DNA from: Acetobacteraceae bacterium | GTDB taxonomy: Bacteria; Pseudomonadota; Alphaproteobacteria; Acetobacterales; Acetobacteraceae | DNA: 64,000 bases | Assembly: GCA_027482245.1 (NCBI GenBank) | Contig: JAIXWG010000056.1 | Location: 44,123 to 108,122 of the forward strand | Reading direction: 5' to 3' | Part shown: positions 49,939-58,979 of the stretch, piece after piece | How positions within the stretch are numbered: the stretch's first letter is position 1 | How the letters are laid out: each line of letters begins with the position of its first letter | The notes under the pieces: model-generated | Seen by the model: only the letters and a program-made list of their open reading frames with translations | Told to the model about the DNA's origin: nothing | The model's database searches: none | Translations under genes and position numbers: made by a program

Positions 49939-51354
49939 ATGACGCTGTCCCGCCACGCGCTTGCCCTGACCGCCCTGATGCTGTCGCCGCCCGCGCTCTA
50001 CGCCACGGCCCGGCCGGCGGAGGCGCAGACCCTGCAGGAAGCGCTGGCCCTGGCCTATGCCAACAACCCGACGCTCCAGGCCGCCCGGGCCCAGCTGCGC
50101 GCGGTGGACGAGAATGTGCCCCAGGCGCTGGCGGGCTGGCGACCCACGGTGCAGATCGCGAGCAGCGTCGGCCAGACCACCAGCTCCATCGTCGGCTCCA
50201 ACCCGCCGACCAACACCTCCCGCACCCTGAGCCCCTGGCGGTCGCGCGACGTGGTGTCGAACCAGCTGTCGGTCACTCAGCCGATCTATCGCGGCGGCCG
50301 CACCACCGCCTCCACCCGCCGGGCGGAGAACCAGGTCCTCGCGCAGCGCGCCCGCCTGCTGGCGACGGAGCAGCAGGTGCTGTCCGACACGGTGAACGCC
50401 TACGTCGCCGTGATCCGGGACCAGGAGGAGGTCCGCCTCAACATCAACAACGAGCAGGTGCTGACGCGCCAGCTCCAGGCGACCAACGAACGCTTCCGCG
50501 TGGGCGAGATCACCCGCACGGACGTCGCGCAGGCGGAAAGCCGCCTGGCGGGCTCGCGCGCCTCCCGCGCCGATTCGGAAGGGCGCCTGCAGCAGTCCCG
50601 CGCCACCTTCGCCCGCCTGGTCGGCCAGCCGCCGCAGCGCCTCGTCGCGCCGCAGCCGCTGCGCGTGCCGGTGGCCGATGCGCGGGAAGCCGGCACCATC
50701 GCCAGCCAGAACAACCCGAACGTCGTCGCTGCCCTGTTCGACGAGGCCGCGGCTCGGGACCTGGTCGATGTGAACTTCGCCTCCCTGCTGCCGCAGGTGA
50801 GCGTCACCGGCGCCACCTTCCGCAACGACAACTCGACCACCGACGGCCTGCGCCAGAACGGCACGCAGGTCACCTCCAACCTCACCGTGCCGCTCTACCA
50901 GGGCGGCGCCGAACATGCCGCGGTGCGCCAGGCGCGCCAGAGCGCGCAGCAGGCCCGCCAGGTGGTGGAGGACCAGCGCCGCGCCGCGACCCAGCAGGCG
51001 ACCCAGGCGTGGGAGACGCTGACCGCTGCCCGCGCGCAGGTGGACAGCGTCCGCGCCCAGATCCGCGCGGCGGAAATCGCCCTCGATGGCGTGCAGCGCG
51101 AAGCCGTGGTCGGCAGCCGCACCACGCTCGACGTGCTGAACGCCGAGCAGGAACTGCTGAACGCCCGCGTCAGCCTGGTGCGCGCCCTGGCCAACGTCAT
51201 CACCGCCTCCCACAGCCTGGCCTCCTCCCTCGGCCGCCTGACGGCGCGGGACCTGAGCCTGCCGGTGCAGATCTACGACATGGACAGCTACTACCGCGAA
51301 GTGCGGAACCGCTGGGCGGGCTGGGGCGACTACGCCCAGCAGCCGGGACGCTGA
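49939..51354 (+). CDS. tolC: TolC family outer-membrane channel protein
   Basis: 471 aa. Signal peptide ending AEAQ, then the TolC repeat start LQEALALAYANNPTLQAARA and the second repeat around NPNVVAALFDEAAARDLVDV, with beta-barrel segments such as VSNQLSVTQPIYRGG and TSNLTVPLYQGGAEHAAVRQ. The long helices are rich in Gln/Ala/Arg. It forms the outer-membrane duct of type I secretion and RND pumps, and could serve the efflux pair at 27821-32133, though nothing here links them directly. Confidence 0.94.
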   Translation: MTLSRHALALTALMLSPPALYATARPAEAQTLQEALALAYANNPTLQAARAQLRAVDENVPQALAGWRPTVQIASSVGQTTSSIVGSNPPTNTSRTLSPWRSRDVVSNQLSVTQPIYRGGRTTASTRRAENQVLAQRARLLATEQQVLSDTVNAYVAVIRDQEEVRLNINNEQVLTRQLQATNERFRVGEITRTDVAQAESRLAGSRASRADSEGRLQQSRATFARLVGQPPQRLVAPQPLRVPVADAREAGTIASQNNPNVVAALFDEAAARDLVDVNFASLLPQVSVTGATFRNDNSTTDGLRQNGTQVTSNLTVPLYQGGAEHAAVRQARQSAQQARQVVEDQRRAATQQATQAWETLTAARAQVDSVRAQIRAAEIALDGVQREAVVGSRTTLDVLNAEQELLNARVSLVRALANVITASHSLASSLGRLTARDLSLPVQIYDMDSYYREVRNRWAGWGDYAQQPGR

Positions 51355-51358
51355 GGGC

Positions 51359-51913
51359 ATGAGCGGAGCAGGCGCCAAGCCGGGCCAGCCCAACGGGGCG
51401 CCCGGCGGCCCGCAGGGCGCCGACCCGGCGATGGATGACATCCTCGCCTCCATCCGTCGCATCCTGAACGAGGACGAGACGCCGGCCACGCCCTCCGCCT
51501 CGCCGCCGGATGAGCCGCTGGAACTGACCGAGGCCATGCTGGTCGCGAGCCCGCCGCCGCCGGAGACCCCGCCGGCGCCGACGCATGTCTCCCTGCCGCC
51601 GGACCCCGAGCCCGAGGGCCCGCCGCAGCCCGTCCCCGCGGTCGAGTCACCGGCACAAGCGCCGGTGACGATGGAGGGCCTGGTCGCCCCCGCCGTCGCG
51701 GCGGCGACGACGGCGGCGCTCGGCCAGTTGCTGCGGAGCGTCGCGGCCGAACGCCAGGCGCCGGTTTATCGCAGCGGCCCGAGCATCGAGGATGTGGTGC
51801 GGGAGGAGCTGCGCCCGCTCCTCAAGGAATGGCTCGACCAGCACCTGCCGCCGCTGGTGGAGCGCTTGGTGCGCGCCGAGATCGAGCGCGTGGTGGGCCG
51901 GGCGCTGCCCTGA
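51359..51913 (+). CDS. PopZ-family polar organising protein (DUF2497)
   Basis: 184 aa. Short N-terminal helix MDDILASIRRILN at residues 25-37, a long Pro/Glu-rich disordered spacer (residues about 40-110), and the C-terminal oligomerisation helices IEDVVREELRPLLKEWLDQH and LPPLVERLVRAEIERVVG. This three-part layout is that of PopZ, which forms polar condensates that anchor the chromosome origin in alphaproteobacteria. It starts four bases after tolC, so they are cotranscribed. Confidence 0.88.
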   Translation: MSGAGAKPGQPNGAPGGPQGADPAMDDILASIRRILNEDETPATPSASPPDEPLELTEAMLVASPPPPETPPAPTHVSLPPDPEPEGPPQPVPAVESPAQAPVTMEGLVAPAVAAATTAALGQLLRSVAAERQAPVYRSGPSIEDVVREELRPLLKEWLDQHLPPLVERLVRAEIERVVGRALP

Positions 51914-51915
51914 CC

Positions 51916-51950
51916 CCAACGGTCGCTGCGGCGACTCGTTGGGATGTTTT
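51916..51950 (+). terminator. Terminator of the tolC-popZ unit
   Basis: CCAACG then TCGC (51916-51926), loop TGCG, GCGA then CGTTGG (51931-51942) form a stem with a small internal bulge, followed by GATGTTTT (51943-51950). Just after the popZ-family stop. Confidence 0.65.
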
Positions 51951-52009
51951 CCGTGCCCTTAAGCGCCGGGCGCGGCCGCCGGCCGCTTGGCTACGCGGCA
52001 CTTGCCGCG

Positions 52010-52045
52010 GGCCGCGTTCGCGGCCTCGGCCGGCTTTGCCGGCCG
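52010..52045. repeat. Two back-to-back GC hairpins
   Basis: GGCCGCG-TT-CGCGGCC (52010-52025) and CGGCCGGC-TTT-GCCGGCCG (52027-52045) are perfect stems lying next to each other in the convergent gap between the popZ-family gene and the Bug receptor gene. They may stop transcription from the right-hand gene, but no T tract is present. Confidence 0.5.
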
Positions 52046-52071
52046 CAGTGCACTCCGGCGTGCCGTTAGAA

Positions 52072-53040
52072 TCACTCCGGCCGGATGTTGTTCTCCCGGA
52101 TCACGGCGGCCCAGGTCTCGGTCTGCCGGTCGATGAAGGCGCCGAACTCGGCCGGCGTATTGCCGACGATCTCGACGCCCATCGGGCCGGTCAGGCGCTC
52201 CCGCACCTCCGGCACCTGCAGCGCCTTCACGATGGCGTCGCGCATCCGCGTCACGATCTCCGCCGGCACGCGGGCGGGCGCCAGCATCCCCCACCAGGCC
52301 AGCGCATCGATCCCCGGCACGCCGGCCTCCGCCACCGTCGGCAGGTCCGGGAAGAGGCTCGACCGCCGCGCGCCGGTCTGGGCGAGGGGACGGAGCGAGA
52401 CGCCGACCTGGCCGCCGAGCCCGGCATGGGAGGCGACCGGCATGTCCAGCTCCCCGGCCGCGGCCGCCGCACTCATCGGCCCGCCGCCGCGATAGGGCAC
52501 ATGGATCATCTTCACGCCCGCGAGTTGCTGGAGCCGGGACATGGTGAGGTGCGCCAGGCTGCCGACGCCGATCGAGCCATAGGTGATGGTGTCCGGCGCC
52601 GCCCGCGCAGCCTCGATCACCTGGGCGAGCGTCTGCCAGGGGCGGGCGCGGTGCGTCGTGATCAGCATCGGCGCCGATCCCACCAGGCTGACCGGCTGCA
52701 GGTCCCGCTTCGGGTCGAAGCCCAGGTTCGGGATGAAGGACGGGTTCACCGAGTGACTGTCAAAGACCATGACGAAGGTCAGCCCATCCGGCTGCGCCCG
52801 CGCGGCGACGGCGGTGCCGAGCGCGCCGGACGCACCGGGCCGGTTCTCGATCACCACGGACTGGCCGAGATCGGCCGCCAGCCGTGGCTGCAGCAGCCGC
52901 GTGATGGTGTCCATGCTGCCGCCGGGCGGGAAGGGGACGATGATGCGGATGGGGCCGGAGGGCCAGGTAGGCTGCGCGATGGCGGGTGAGGCCAGCCCGC
53001 CAAGGCCCGCCAGCAGCATTACGCGGCGTGTCGTGCGCAT
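52072..53040 (-). CDS. Bug/TctC family periplasmic solute receptor
   Basis: 322 aa. Signal peptide RVMLLAGLGGLASPAIAQ, then the Bug blocks IRIIVPFPPGGSMDTITRLL, VVIENRPGASGALGT, MIHVPYRGGGPMSAAAAAGE and WWGMLAPARVPAEIVTRM. As with the receptor at 34900, no TctA/TctB membrane genes are adjacent. The two receptors are clearly diverged, so not a recent duplication. It is divergent from valS, with 102 bases between starts. Ligand unknown. Confidence 0.92.
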   Translation of the reverse strand: MRTTRRVMLLAGLGGLASPAIAQPTWPSGPIRIIVPFPPGGSMDTITRLLQPRLAADLGQSVVIENRPGASGALGTAVAARAQPDGLTFVMVFDSHSVNPSFIPNLGFDPKRDLQPVSLVGSAPMLITTHRARPWQTLAQVIEAARAAPDTITYGSIGVGSLAHLTMSRLQQLAGVKMIHVPYRGGGPMSAAAAAGELDMPVASHAGLGGQVGVSLRPLAQTGARRSSLFPDLPTVAEAGVPGIDALAWWGMLAPARVPAEIVTRMRDAIVKALQVPEVRERLTGPMGVEIVGNTPAEFGAFIDRQTETWAAVIRENNIRPE

Positions 53041-53142
53041 CGTCGTTCCTCCGGTTCGTTGGCGGCAGGATGCGGCGCGCCTCCGTGCCCCGCAAGCCAC
53101 GCGCCCTTGACGTGCGCGCGCCGGCGGGGAAGGGATGCCGCC

Positions 53143-55833
53143 ATGCTCGACAAATCCTTCGACCCCGCCGCCGTGGAAGCCCGCCTCTACAAGGGGTGGG
53201 AGGAGAGCGGCGCCTTCGCCGCCAATCCGGCATCGCCGGCCAAGCCCTTCACCATCATGATCCCGCCGCCCAACGTCACGGGCAGCCTGCATATCGGCCA
53301 CGCCCTGACCATGTCGGTGCAGGACATGCTGACGCGCTACCGCCGCATGCAGGGGCGCGACGCGCTGTGGCAGCCGGGCACGGACCATGCCGGCATCGCG
53401 ACCCAGATGGTGGTGGAGCGCCTGCTCGGCAGCCAGGGGCTCGACCGCCGGACGATGGGCCGGGAAGCCTTCCTGCAGCATGTCTGGGAATGGAAGGGCC
53501 AGTCCGGCGGCACCATCACCCGCCAGCTTCGCCGCCTCGGCGCCTCGCTCGACTGGCCGCGTGAGCGCTTCACGATGGATGAGGGCCTGTCGGAGGCGGT
53601 GCGGGAGGTCTTCGTCACCCTCTACCGCCAGGGCCTGCTCTACCGCGACCGCCGCCTGGTGAACTGGGACCCGGTGTTCCAGACGGCGATCTCCGACCTC
53701 GAGGTCGAGAGCCGGGAGGTGAAGGGCAGCCTCTGGTACCTGAAGTACCCGGTGGAGGGGCAGCCCGACCGCTTCCTCATGGTCGCGACGACGCGGCCGG
53801 AGACGATGCTGGGCGACACCGCCATCGCCGTGCACCCGACCGATGAGCGCTTCGCCGACCTGGTCGGCAAGAACGTCATCCTGCCGCTGACCGGCCGCCG
53901 CGTGCCCGTCGTGGCCGATGACTACTCCGATCCCGAGAAGGGCACGGGTGCGGTGAAGATCACCCCCGCGCATGACTTCAACGATTTCGAGGTCGGCCGC
54001 CGCCACAACCTCGCGATGCTGTCGGTGCTGGACGCCGACGCCAAGGTGATGGTGGCGGAGATCGGTGCGGCGCTGACGACCGACGGCGGCGATCCCGACT
54101 TCGTCCGTTCGCTGGATGGGATGGACCGCTTCGCCGCCCGCAAGGCGATCGTGGCGAAGCTGGAGGAGCTGGGCCTGCTCGAGAAGATCGAGCCCCACAC
54201 CCACCAGGTGCCGCATGGCGACCGCTCCGGCGTGCCGATCGAGCCGCGCCTGACCATGCAGTGGTACGTGGATGCGAAGACGCTCGCCCAGCCCGCCATC
54301 AAGGCGGTGGAGACGGGCCAGACCACCTTCGTGCCGCGCCAGTGGGAGAACACCTTCTTCGCCTGGATGCGCGACATCCAGCCCTGGTGCGTGTCCCGCC
54401 AGCTCTGGTGGGGCCACCAGATCCCCGCCTGGTACGCGCCGGATGGCGAGGTCTTCGTCGCCAAGACGGAGGAGGAAGCCGCCGCGCTGGCCCGCGAGAA
54501 ATTCGGCCGCGACGTGGCGCTGGTGCGGGACGAGGATGTGCTGGACACCTGGTTCAGCAGCGCCCTCTGGCCCTTCAGCACGCTGGGCTGGCCGAACAAG
54601 ACGGCGGAGCTGGCGAAGTACTACCCCGGCGACGTGCTGGTGACGGGCTTCGACATCATCTTCTTCTGGGTCGCCCGCATGATGATGATGGGCATCCACT
54701 TCATGGGCGAGGTGCCCTTCCGGCACGTCTACATCCACGGCCTGGTCCGGGACGAGAAGGGCCAGAAGATGTCCAAGTCCAAGGGCAACGTGATGGACCC
54801 GCTCGAGCTGATCGACGCCTTCGGCGCCGACGCGCTCCGCTTCACCATCGCCTCCCTCACGGGCCCCGGCCGCGACGTGAAGCTCGGCCGCAAGCGCGTC
54901 GAGGATTTTCGTTCATTCGGCACGAAGATCTGGAACGCAGCTCGCTTCCTGGAGATGAACGGGATCGCGGCCGACAAGGCGTTCGATCCCGCCACGGCAA
55001 CCCTGCCGTTGGCGCGCTGGATCCTGGATGGCGCGAACCGCGCGGTGGCGGAGGCGACGGCGGCGCTGGAAGCCTACCGCTTCGATGAATACGCGAATGC
55101 CTGCTACCGCTTCGCCTGGGGCAGCTTCTGCGACTGGTTCCTGGAATTCGCCAAGCCGGTCCTGAACGGCACCGACGAGGCCGCGAAGGCCGAGGTGAAG
55201 GGCGCGGCGCAGCATGTCTTCGGCACCATGCTGAAGATGCTGCATCCCGCCATGCCCTTCATCACGGAGGAGCTCTGGCATCTGTTCGGCTATGGCCCCG
55301 AATGCTCCCTGATCCGGGAGGCCTGGCCGGGCGCCGCCGATGTCCGCGATGCCGAGGCGGCGCGGGAGGAACTGGACTGGGTCGTCTCCTTCATCGGGGA
55401 GGTCCGCGCCGTGCGGGCCGAGATGAACGTGCCGCCCTCCGTCACCGTGCCGCTGCTGCTCTCGGGCGCTTCGGGCGCCACGCTGGCGCGCTCCGAGGCC
55501 TGGATCGACGTCATCCGCCGCATGGCGCGCGCGACGGAGGTGAAGGCGCTGGACGGTGCCGCGCCCAAGGGCGTGGCCCAGGTGGTGGTGGGGGAGGCGA
55601 CGGTGATGCTGCCGCTCGCGGACGTCATCGACCTGGCCGCGGAGCGCGCGCGCCTGGCCAAGGCCCGCGCGGCCGCGGAAGCGGATGCGCGGAAGATCGA
55701 GGCCAAGCTCGGCAACGCCGATTTCGTCGCCCGCGCGAAGGAGGAGGTGGTGGAGGAGAACCGGGAACGCCTCGCCGCCGCGCAGGCGGAGATGGCGCGG
55801 CTCGATGCCGCCATGGCGCGGATCGCGGGCTGA
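53143..55833 (+). CDS. valS: Valine--tRNA ligase
   Basis: 896 aa class I synthetase. HIGH motif in PPPNVTGSLHIGHAL (near residue 45), editing-domain motifs TTRPETMLGDTAIAVHP, zinc- and tRNA-binding middle region, KMSKS loop KGQKMSKSKGNVMDP near residue 545, and the C-terminal coiled coil (LAAERARLAKARAAAEADAR). The size and all motifs are normal. Start at the ATG giving MLDKSFDPAAVEARLY. Its stop overlaps a tiny membrane ORF. Confidence 0.97.
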   Translation: MLDKSFDPAAVEARLYKGWEESGAFAANPASPAKPFTIMIPPPNVTGSLHIGHALTMSVQDMLTRYRRMQGRDALWQPGTDHAGIATQMVVERLLGSQGLDRRTMGREAFLQHVWEWKGQSGGTITRQLRRLGASLDWPRERFTMDEGLSEAVREVFVTLYRQGLLYRDRRLVNWDPVFQTAISDLEVESREVKGSLWYLKYPVEGQPDRFLMVATTRPETMLGDTAIAVHPTDERFADLVGKNVILPLTGRRVPVVADDYSDPEKGTGAVKITPAHDFNDFEVGRRHNLAMLSVLDADAKVMVAEIGAALTTDGGDPDFVRSLDGMDRFAARKAIVAKLEELGLLEKIEPHTHQVPHGDRSGVPIEPRLTMQWYVDAKTLAQPAIKAVETGQTTFVPRQWENTFFAWMRDIQPWCVSRQLWWGHQIPAWYAPDGEVFVAKTEEEAAALAREKFGRDVALVRDEDVLDTWFSSALWPFSTLGWPNKTAELAKYYPGDVLVTGFDIIFFWVARMMMMGIHFMGEVPFRHVYIHGLVRDEKGQKMSKSKGNVMDPLELIDAFGADALRFTIASLTGPGRDVKLGRKRVEDFRSFGTKIWNAARFLEMNGIAADKAFDPATATLPLARWILDGANRAVAEATAALEAYRFDEYANACYRFAWGSFCDWFLEFAKPVLNGTDEAAKAEVKGAAQHVFGTMLKMLHPAMPFITEELWHLFGYGPECSLIREAWPGAADVRDAEAAREELDWVVSFIGEVRAVRAEMNVPPSVTVPLLLSGASGATLARSEAWIDVIRRMARATEVKALDGAAPKGVAQVVVGEATVMLPLADVIDLAAERARLAKARAAAEADARKIEAKLGNADFVARAKEEVVEENRERLAAAQAEMARLDAAMARIAG

Positions 55834-56021
55834 TGTTCGACGCCGGCACGCTGAAGCTGTTCGGCGCCATCATCCTGTTCAGCTTCCCCGTGCTGCTCGG
55901 CACGCCGCAGATCACGGGCCGGCGCCTCGGCAACCACGTGCTGACCAAGGCCGAGGCGCAGGCCTTGATGGCGCTGGTCGGCTTGGCGCTGGGCATCGGC
56001 TACCTGCTGGTGATCGGCTGA
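55833..56021 (+). CDS. Tiny membrane protein overlapping valS, unknown
   Basis: 62 aa with two hydrophobic segments (LKLFGAIILFSFPVLLG and ALMALVGLALGIGYLLVIG) separated by a short charged stretch (RRLGNHVLTKAEAQ). Its ATG overlaps the valS stop (TGATG, 55831-55835), the common translational-coupling arrangement of this genome. No family recognised. Cotranscription with valS is likely. Confidence 0.65.
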   Translation: MFDAGTLKLFGAIILFSFPVLLGTPQITGRRLGNHVLTKAEAQALMALVGLALGIGYLLVIG

Positions 56022-56025
56022 GCCG

Positions 56026-56589
56026 TCAGTCCTCGAACAGGCTCTCGACCTGGACGGTGATGCCGGGCGGGTCGAGGGTGAGGGGGCCAGTCGGGAGGAT
56101 CATCGTCATGATCCGCCCATCCACCTCCTTCCGGTGGTGCACGACGATCCGCTTCACGGCGTCGATCAGCAGATAGTGCCGGATGCTGTCGAGCCGCATG
56201 TAGTCGAGGAACTTCGTCACCGCGTCGACGCGGCTGGTGGAAGGCGAACTCACCTCCACCACAATCATGGGGTTTGGCGCGACCAGGGCGGCCGGCGCGG
56301 GCCGCGGTCCGCAATTGACCAGCACATCCGGCTGGTAGGCGGTACTCGGCCCGACGGCGACCGCCAGGCTGTCCAGGTAGGCCCGGCAATCGACGCCGGC
56401 GGCGCGGATCGCGTTCTGCAGCGCGAGCCAGGCCGCAGCCTGCGCCTCGCCATGGATCGCCCGCTCCGGCGCCATGGCGACGACGCGGCCTTCCTCCAGT
56501 TCGCAGCGAGCGCGCGGCGCGGCTTCCACCCAGGCGCAGAACGCCTCGACGGTCATGCTCTCGGTCGGCAGCTCGGTCTGTTCGGACAT
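56026..56589 (-). CDS. Uma2 family endonuclease-like protein
   Basis: 187 aa. The PD-(D/E)xK-type Uma2 (DUF820) pattern is visible: MTVEAFCAWVEAAPRARCEL, the active-site YQPDVLVNCG Asp and the IVVEVSSPSTSRVDAVTKF block with its Glu, then YLLIDAVKRIVVHHRK. Uma2 proteins are abundant in cyanobacteria and scattered in other groups, and their role is unknown. It is a single copy here, convergent with the valS unit. Confidence 0.85.
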   Translation of the reverse strand: MSEQTELPTESMTVEAFCAWVEAAPRARCELEEGRVVAMAPERAIHGEAQAAAWLALQNAIRAAGVDCRAYLDSLAVAVGPSTAYQPDVLVNCGPRPAPAALVAPNPMIVVEVSSPSTSRVDAVTKFLDYMRLDSIRHYLLIDAVKRIVVHHRKEVDGRIMTMILPTGPLTLDPPGITVQVESLFED

Positions 56590-56734
56590 GACGTCCAGGA
56601 TATGGGGACCGCGCGCACCCTACGCCACCATCCCCCCTTACCCGCAAGCGCGCCTTGTGGCAGGCAGGGCGAGGGATCGGGCGGCCCTGGCCGGGACAGG
56701 GAACGCGCCGACGGGAACAGGGAAGACCGCCAGA

Positions 56735-58453
56735 ATGACCCAGTGGGACAAGTCGAAGCTGCCGAGCCGCCACACGACGGTGGGGCCGGAACGTGCGCCG
56801 CATCGCAGCTACTACTACGCCATGGGCCTGACGAAGGAGGAGATCGAGCAGCCCTTCGTCGGCGTCGCCACCTGCTGGAACGAGGCCGCGCCCTGCAACA
56901 TCGCGCTGTCCCGCCAGGCGCAATCCGTGAAGGTCGGCGTGAAGGAGGCGGGCGCCACGCCCCGCGAATTCACCACCATCACCGTCACCGACGGCATCGC
57001 CATGGGCCACCAGTCCATGAAGTCCTCCCTCGCGTCCCGCGACATCATCGCGGACAGCGTGGAGCTGACCATGCGCGGCCATTGCTATGACGGGCTGGTG
57101 GGCCTCGGCGGCTGCGACAAGACACTGCCGGGCCTGATGATGGCGATGATCCGCCTGAACGTGCCCTCCGTCTTCATGTATGGCGGCTCCATCATGCCGG
57201 GCCGGCATCGCGGGCGGGACGTCACGGTGCTCGACGTCTTCGAGGCGGTCGGCCAGCACGCCGCCGGCAACATGTCGGATGAGGAGCTGCTGGAGCTGGA
57301 GCAGCATGCCTGCCCCGGCGCCGGCGCCTGCGGCGGCCAGTTCACGGCCAACACCATGGCCTGCATCAGCGAGGTCATCGGCCTGGCGCTCCCCGGCTCC
57401 GCCGGTGCCCCCGCGCCCGACCAGCGGCGCGACCATTGGGCGGTTGAATCCGGCAAGGCGGTGGTGGAGCTGATCCGCCGCAACCTCCGCCCCCGCGACA
57501 TCGTCACCAAGGACGCGCTGTTCAACGCCGCCGCCATCGTCGGCGCCACGGGCGGGTCCACCAACGCCGCGCTGCACCTGCCCGCCATCGCGCATGAGGC
57601 CGGCATCCGGTTCGACATCCACGATGTGGCTGAGATCATGCGCGCCACGCCGCACATCGCGGACCTCAAGCCGGGGGGCAAGTACGTCGCGCTGGATGTC
57701 TTCAACGTCGGCGGCGTGCCGGTCATCATCAAGGCGCTGCTGGAAGGCGGCTACCTCCGCGGTGATGCCATCACCGTCACCGGCAAGTCGCTGGCGGAGA
57801 ACCACCGGGACGTCATCGTGCCGCGCGACCAGGATGTGGTGCGGCCGACCTCCGACCCCGTCTCCCCCATCGGCGGTGTCGTGTCGCTCAAGGGCACGCT
57901 GGCGCCGGAGGGTGCGATCGTGAAGATCGCCGGCATGAAGTCCCTGCGCTTCGAAGGCACCGCGCTCTGCTTCGATTGCGAGGAGGACGCCTTCAAGGCC
58001 GTGGACATGCGCGCCTACAAGGCGGGCGACGTCATCATCATCCGCTACGAGGGCCCGAAGGGCGGCCCGGGAATGCGGGAGATGCTGTCCACCACCTCCG
58101 CCATCTACGGCCAGGGCATGGGGGACAAGGTGGCGCTGATCACCGATGGGCGGTTCAGCGGCGCGACCCGCGGCTTCTGCATCGGCCATGTCGGGCCGGA
58201 GGCGGCGGTCGGCGGCCCGATCGCCCTGCTGAAGAACGGCGACCCCATCGTCATCGATGCGGAGAAGGGGACGATCGACGTCATGGTCCCGGAAGCGGAG
58301 ATGCAGGCCCGCCGCGCCGCCTGGACGCCGAGGAAGACCGACTACACCAGCGGCGCGCTGTGGAAATATGCGCAGCTCGTCGGCCCGGCCTCGCTCGGCG
58401 CCGTGACCCATCCCGGCGCGGCCGGGGAGAGCCACGTCTACGCCGACCAGTGA
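56735..58453 (+). CDS. ilvD: Dihydroxy-acid dehydratase
   Basis: 572 aa iron-sulfur enzyme converting 2,3-dihydroxy acids to 2-keto acids in isoleucine, valine and leucine synthesis. The cluster Cys are in GVATCWNEAAPCN, GLGGCDKTLPG and GAGACGGQFTANTM; the C-terminal block LITDGRFSGATRGFCIGHVG is characteristic. The ATG at 56735 begins MTQWDKSKLPS, the family N-terminus. Other ilv genes are not near; the acetolactate-synthase-like gene at 32222 is too far and lacks a small subunit to be called its partner. Confidence 0.96.
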   Translation: MTQWDKSKLPSRHTTVGPERAPHRSYYYAMGLTKEEIEQPFVGVATCWNEAAPCNIALSRQAQSVKVGVKEAGATPREFTTITVTDGIAMGHQSMKSSLASRDIIADSVELTMRGHCYDGLVGLGGCDKTLPGLMMAMIRLNVPSVFMYGGSIMPGRHRGRDVTVLDVFEAVGQHAAGNMSDEELLELEQHACPGAGACGGQFTANTMACISEVIGLALPGSAGAPAPDQRRDHWAVESGKAVVELIRRNLRPRDIVTKDALFNAAAIVGATGGSTNAALHLPAIAHEAGIRFDIHDVAEIMRATPHIADLKPGGKYVALDVFNVGGVPVIIKALLEGGYLRGDAITVTGKSLAENHRDVIVPRDQDVVRPTSDPVSPIGGVVSLKGTLAPEGAIVKIAGMKSLRFEGTALCFDCEEDAFKAVDMRAYKAGDVIIIRYEGPKGGPGMREMLSTTSAIYGQGMGDKVALITDGRFSGATRGFCIGHVGPEAAVGGPIALLKNGDPIVIDAEKGTIDVMVPEAEMQARRAAWTPRKTDYTSGALWKYAQLVGPASLGAVTHPGAAGESHVYADQ

Positions 58454-58468
58454 TGCGGTAGCGCAACG

Positions 58469-58496
58469 CATGGCGGCCCGCCACGGTGCCGCCATG
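58469..58496 (+). terminator. Hairpin after ilvD
   Basis: CATGGCGGC (58469-58477) and GCCGCCATG (58488-58496) form a perfect nine-base stem with a ten-base loop, 16 bases past the ilvD stop. No T run, so moderate support. Confidence 0.45.
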
Positions 58497-58641
58497 CCGC
58501 CGCCGCGCGGGGTCCGCGGGGTTGCCACCATGGCGGCGTAGGGCAGGGGGTGTGCGGCCGATCCGGGCCGCGCCACCAGGACGGCCTGCAAACATTCCGG
58601 CGCTGCGGCGTTGGGATCGGCATGCCGAAGGAGCCCTTGCG

Positions 58642-58842
58642 ATGAAGATGCTTCGCCCCCTGTTGCTGCTCGCGGGGCTGGCCGCGTTGCCAGGCTGCGT
58701 GGTCGCCGAGGTCCCGCCGCCCTATGCCTACCGTGCTGCACCGCCGGTCTACGTCGCGCCCCCGCCCCCGCCCGTGTACTACGCGCCACGTCCCTATTAC
58801 GGGCCCCGCGCCTATGGCTACCGGCCCTATCGCGGCTGGTGA
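58642..58842 (+). CDS. Small Tyr/Pro-rich lipoprotein
   Basis: 66 aa. Lipobox LPGC with Cys19 after a Leu/Ala signal, then VVAEVPPPYAYRAAPPVYVA and repeated PPPVYYAPRPYYGPR units. Preceded by a GAAGGAG ribosome site nine bases before the ATG. Low-complexity tail without a known domain. It shares layout (signal, Cys-Val-Val-Ala, Tyr/Pro tail) with the next gene, so they are probable paralogs. Confidence 0.8.
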   Translation: MKMLRPLLLLAGLAALPGCVVAEVPPPYAYRAAPPVYVAPPPPPVYYAPRPYYGPRAYGYRPYRGW

Positions 58843-58979
58843 GGGGCCTGCCATGAAGGCGCCGTCATCGCCGTGACATTGCCCTGAAAGCGCCCCGCGG
58901 CGGGCATGGGGCGGGCGTTTCATCATCAGGCGCGGCGGAATCGCCTTCCAACCCTCATCCCCGCCGCCGGAGACCGGTC

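Noticed and set aside
56000..58789. Long minus-strand open frame opposite ilvD
   Set aside because: Antisense shadow; ilvD has all its family motifs on the plus strand.
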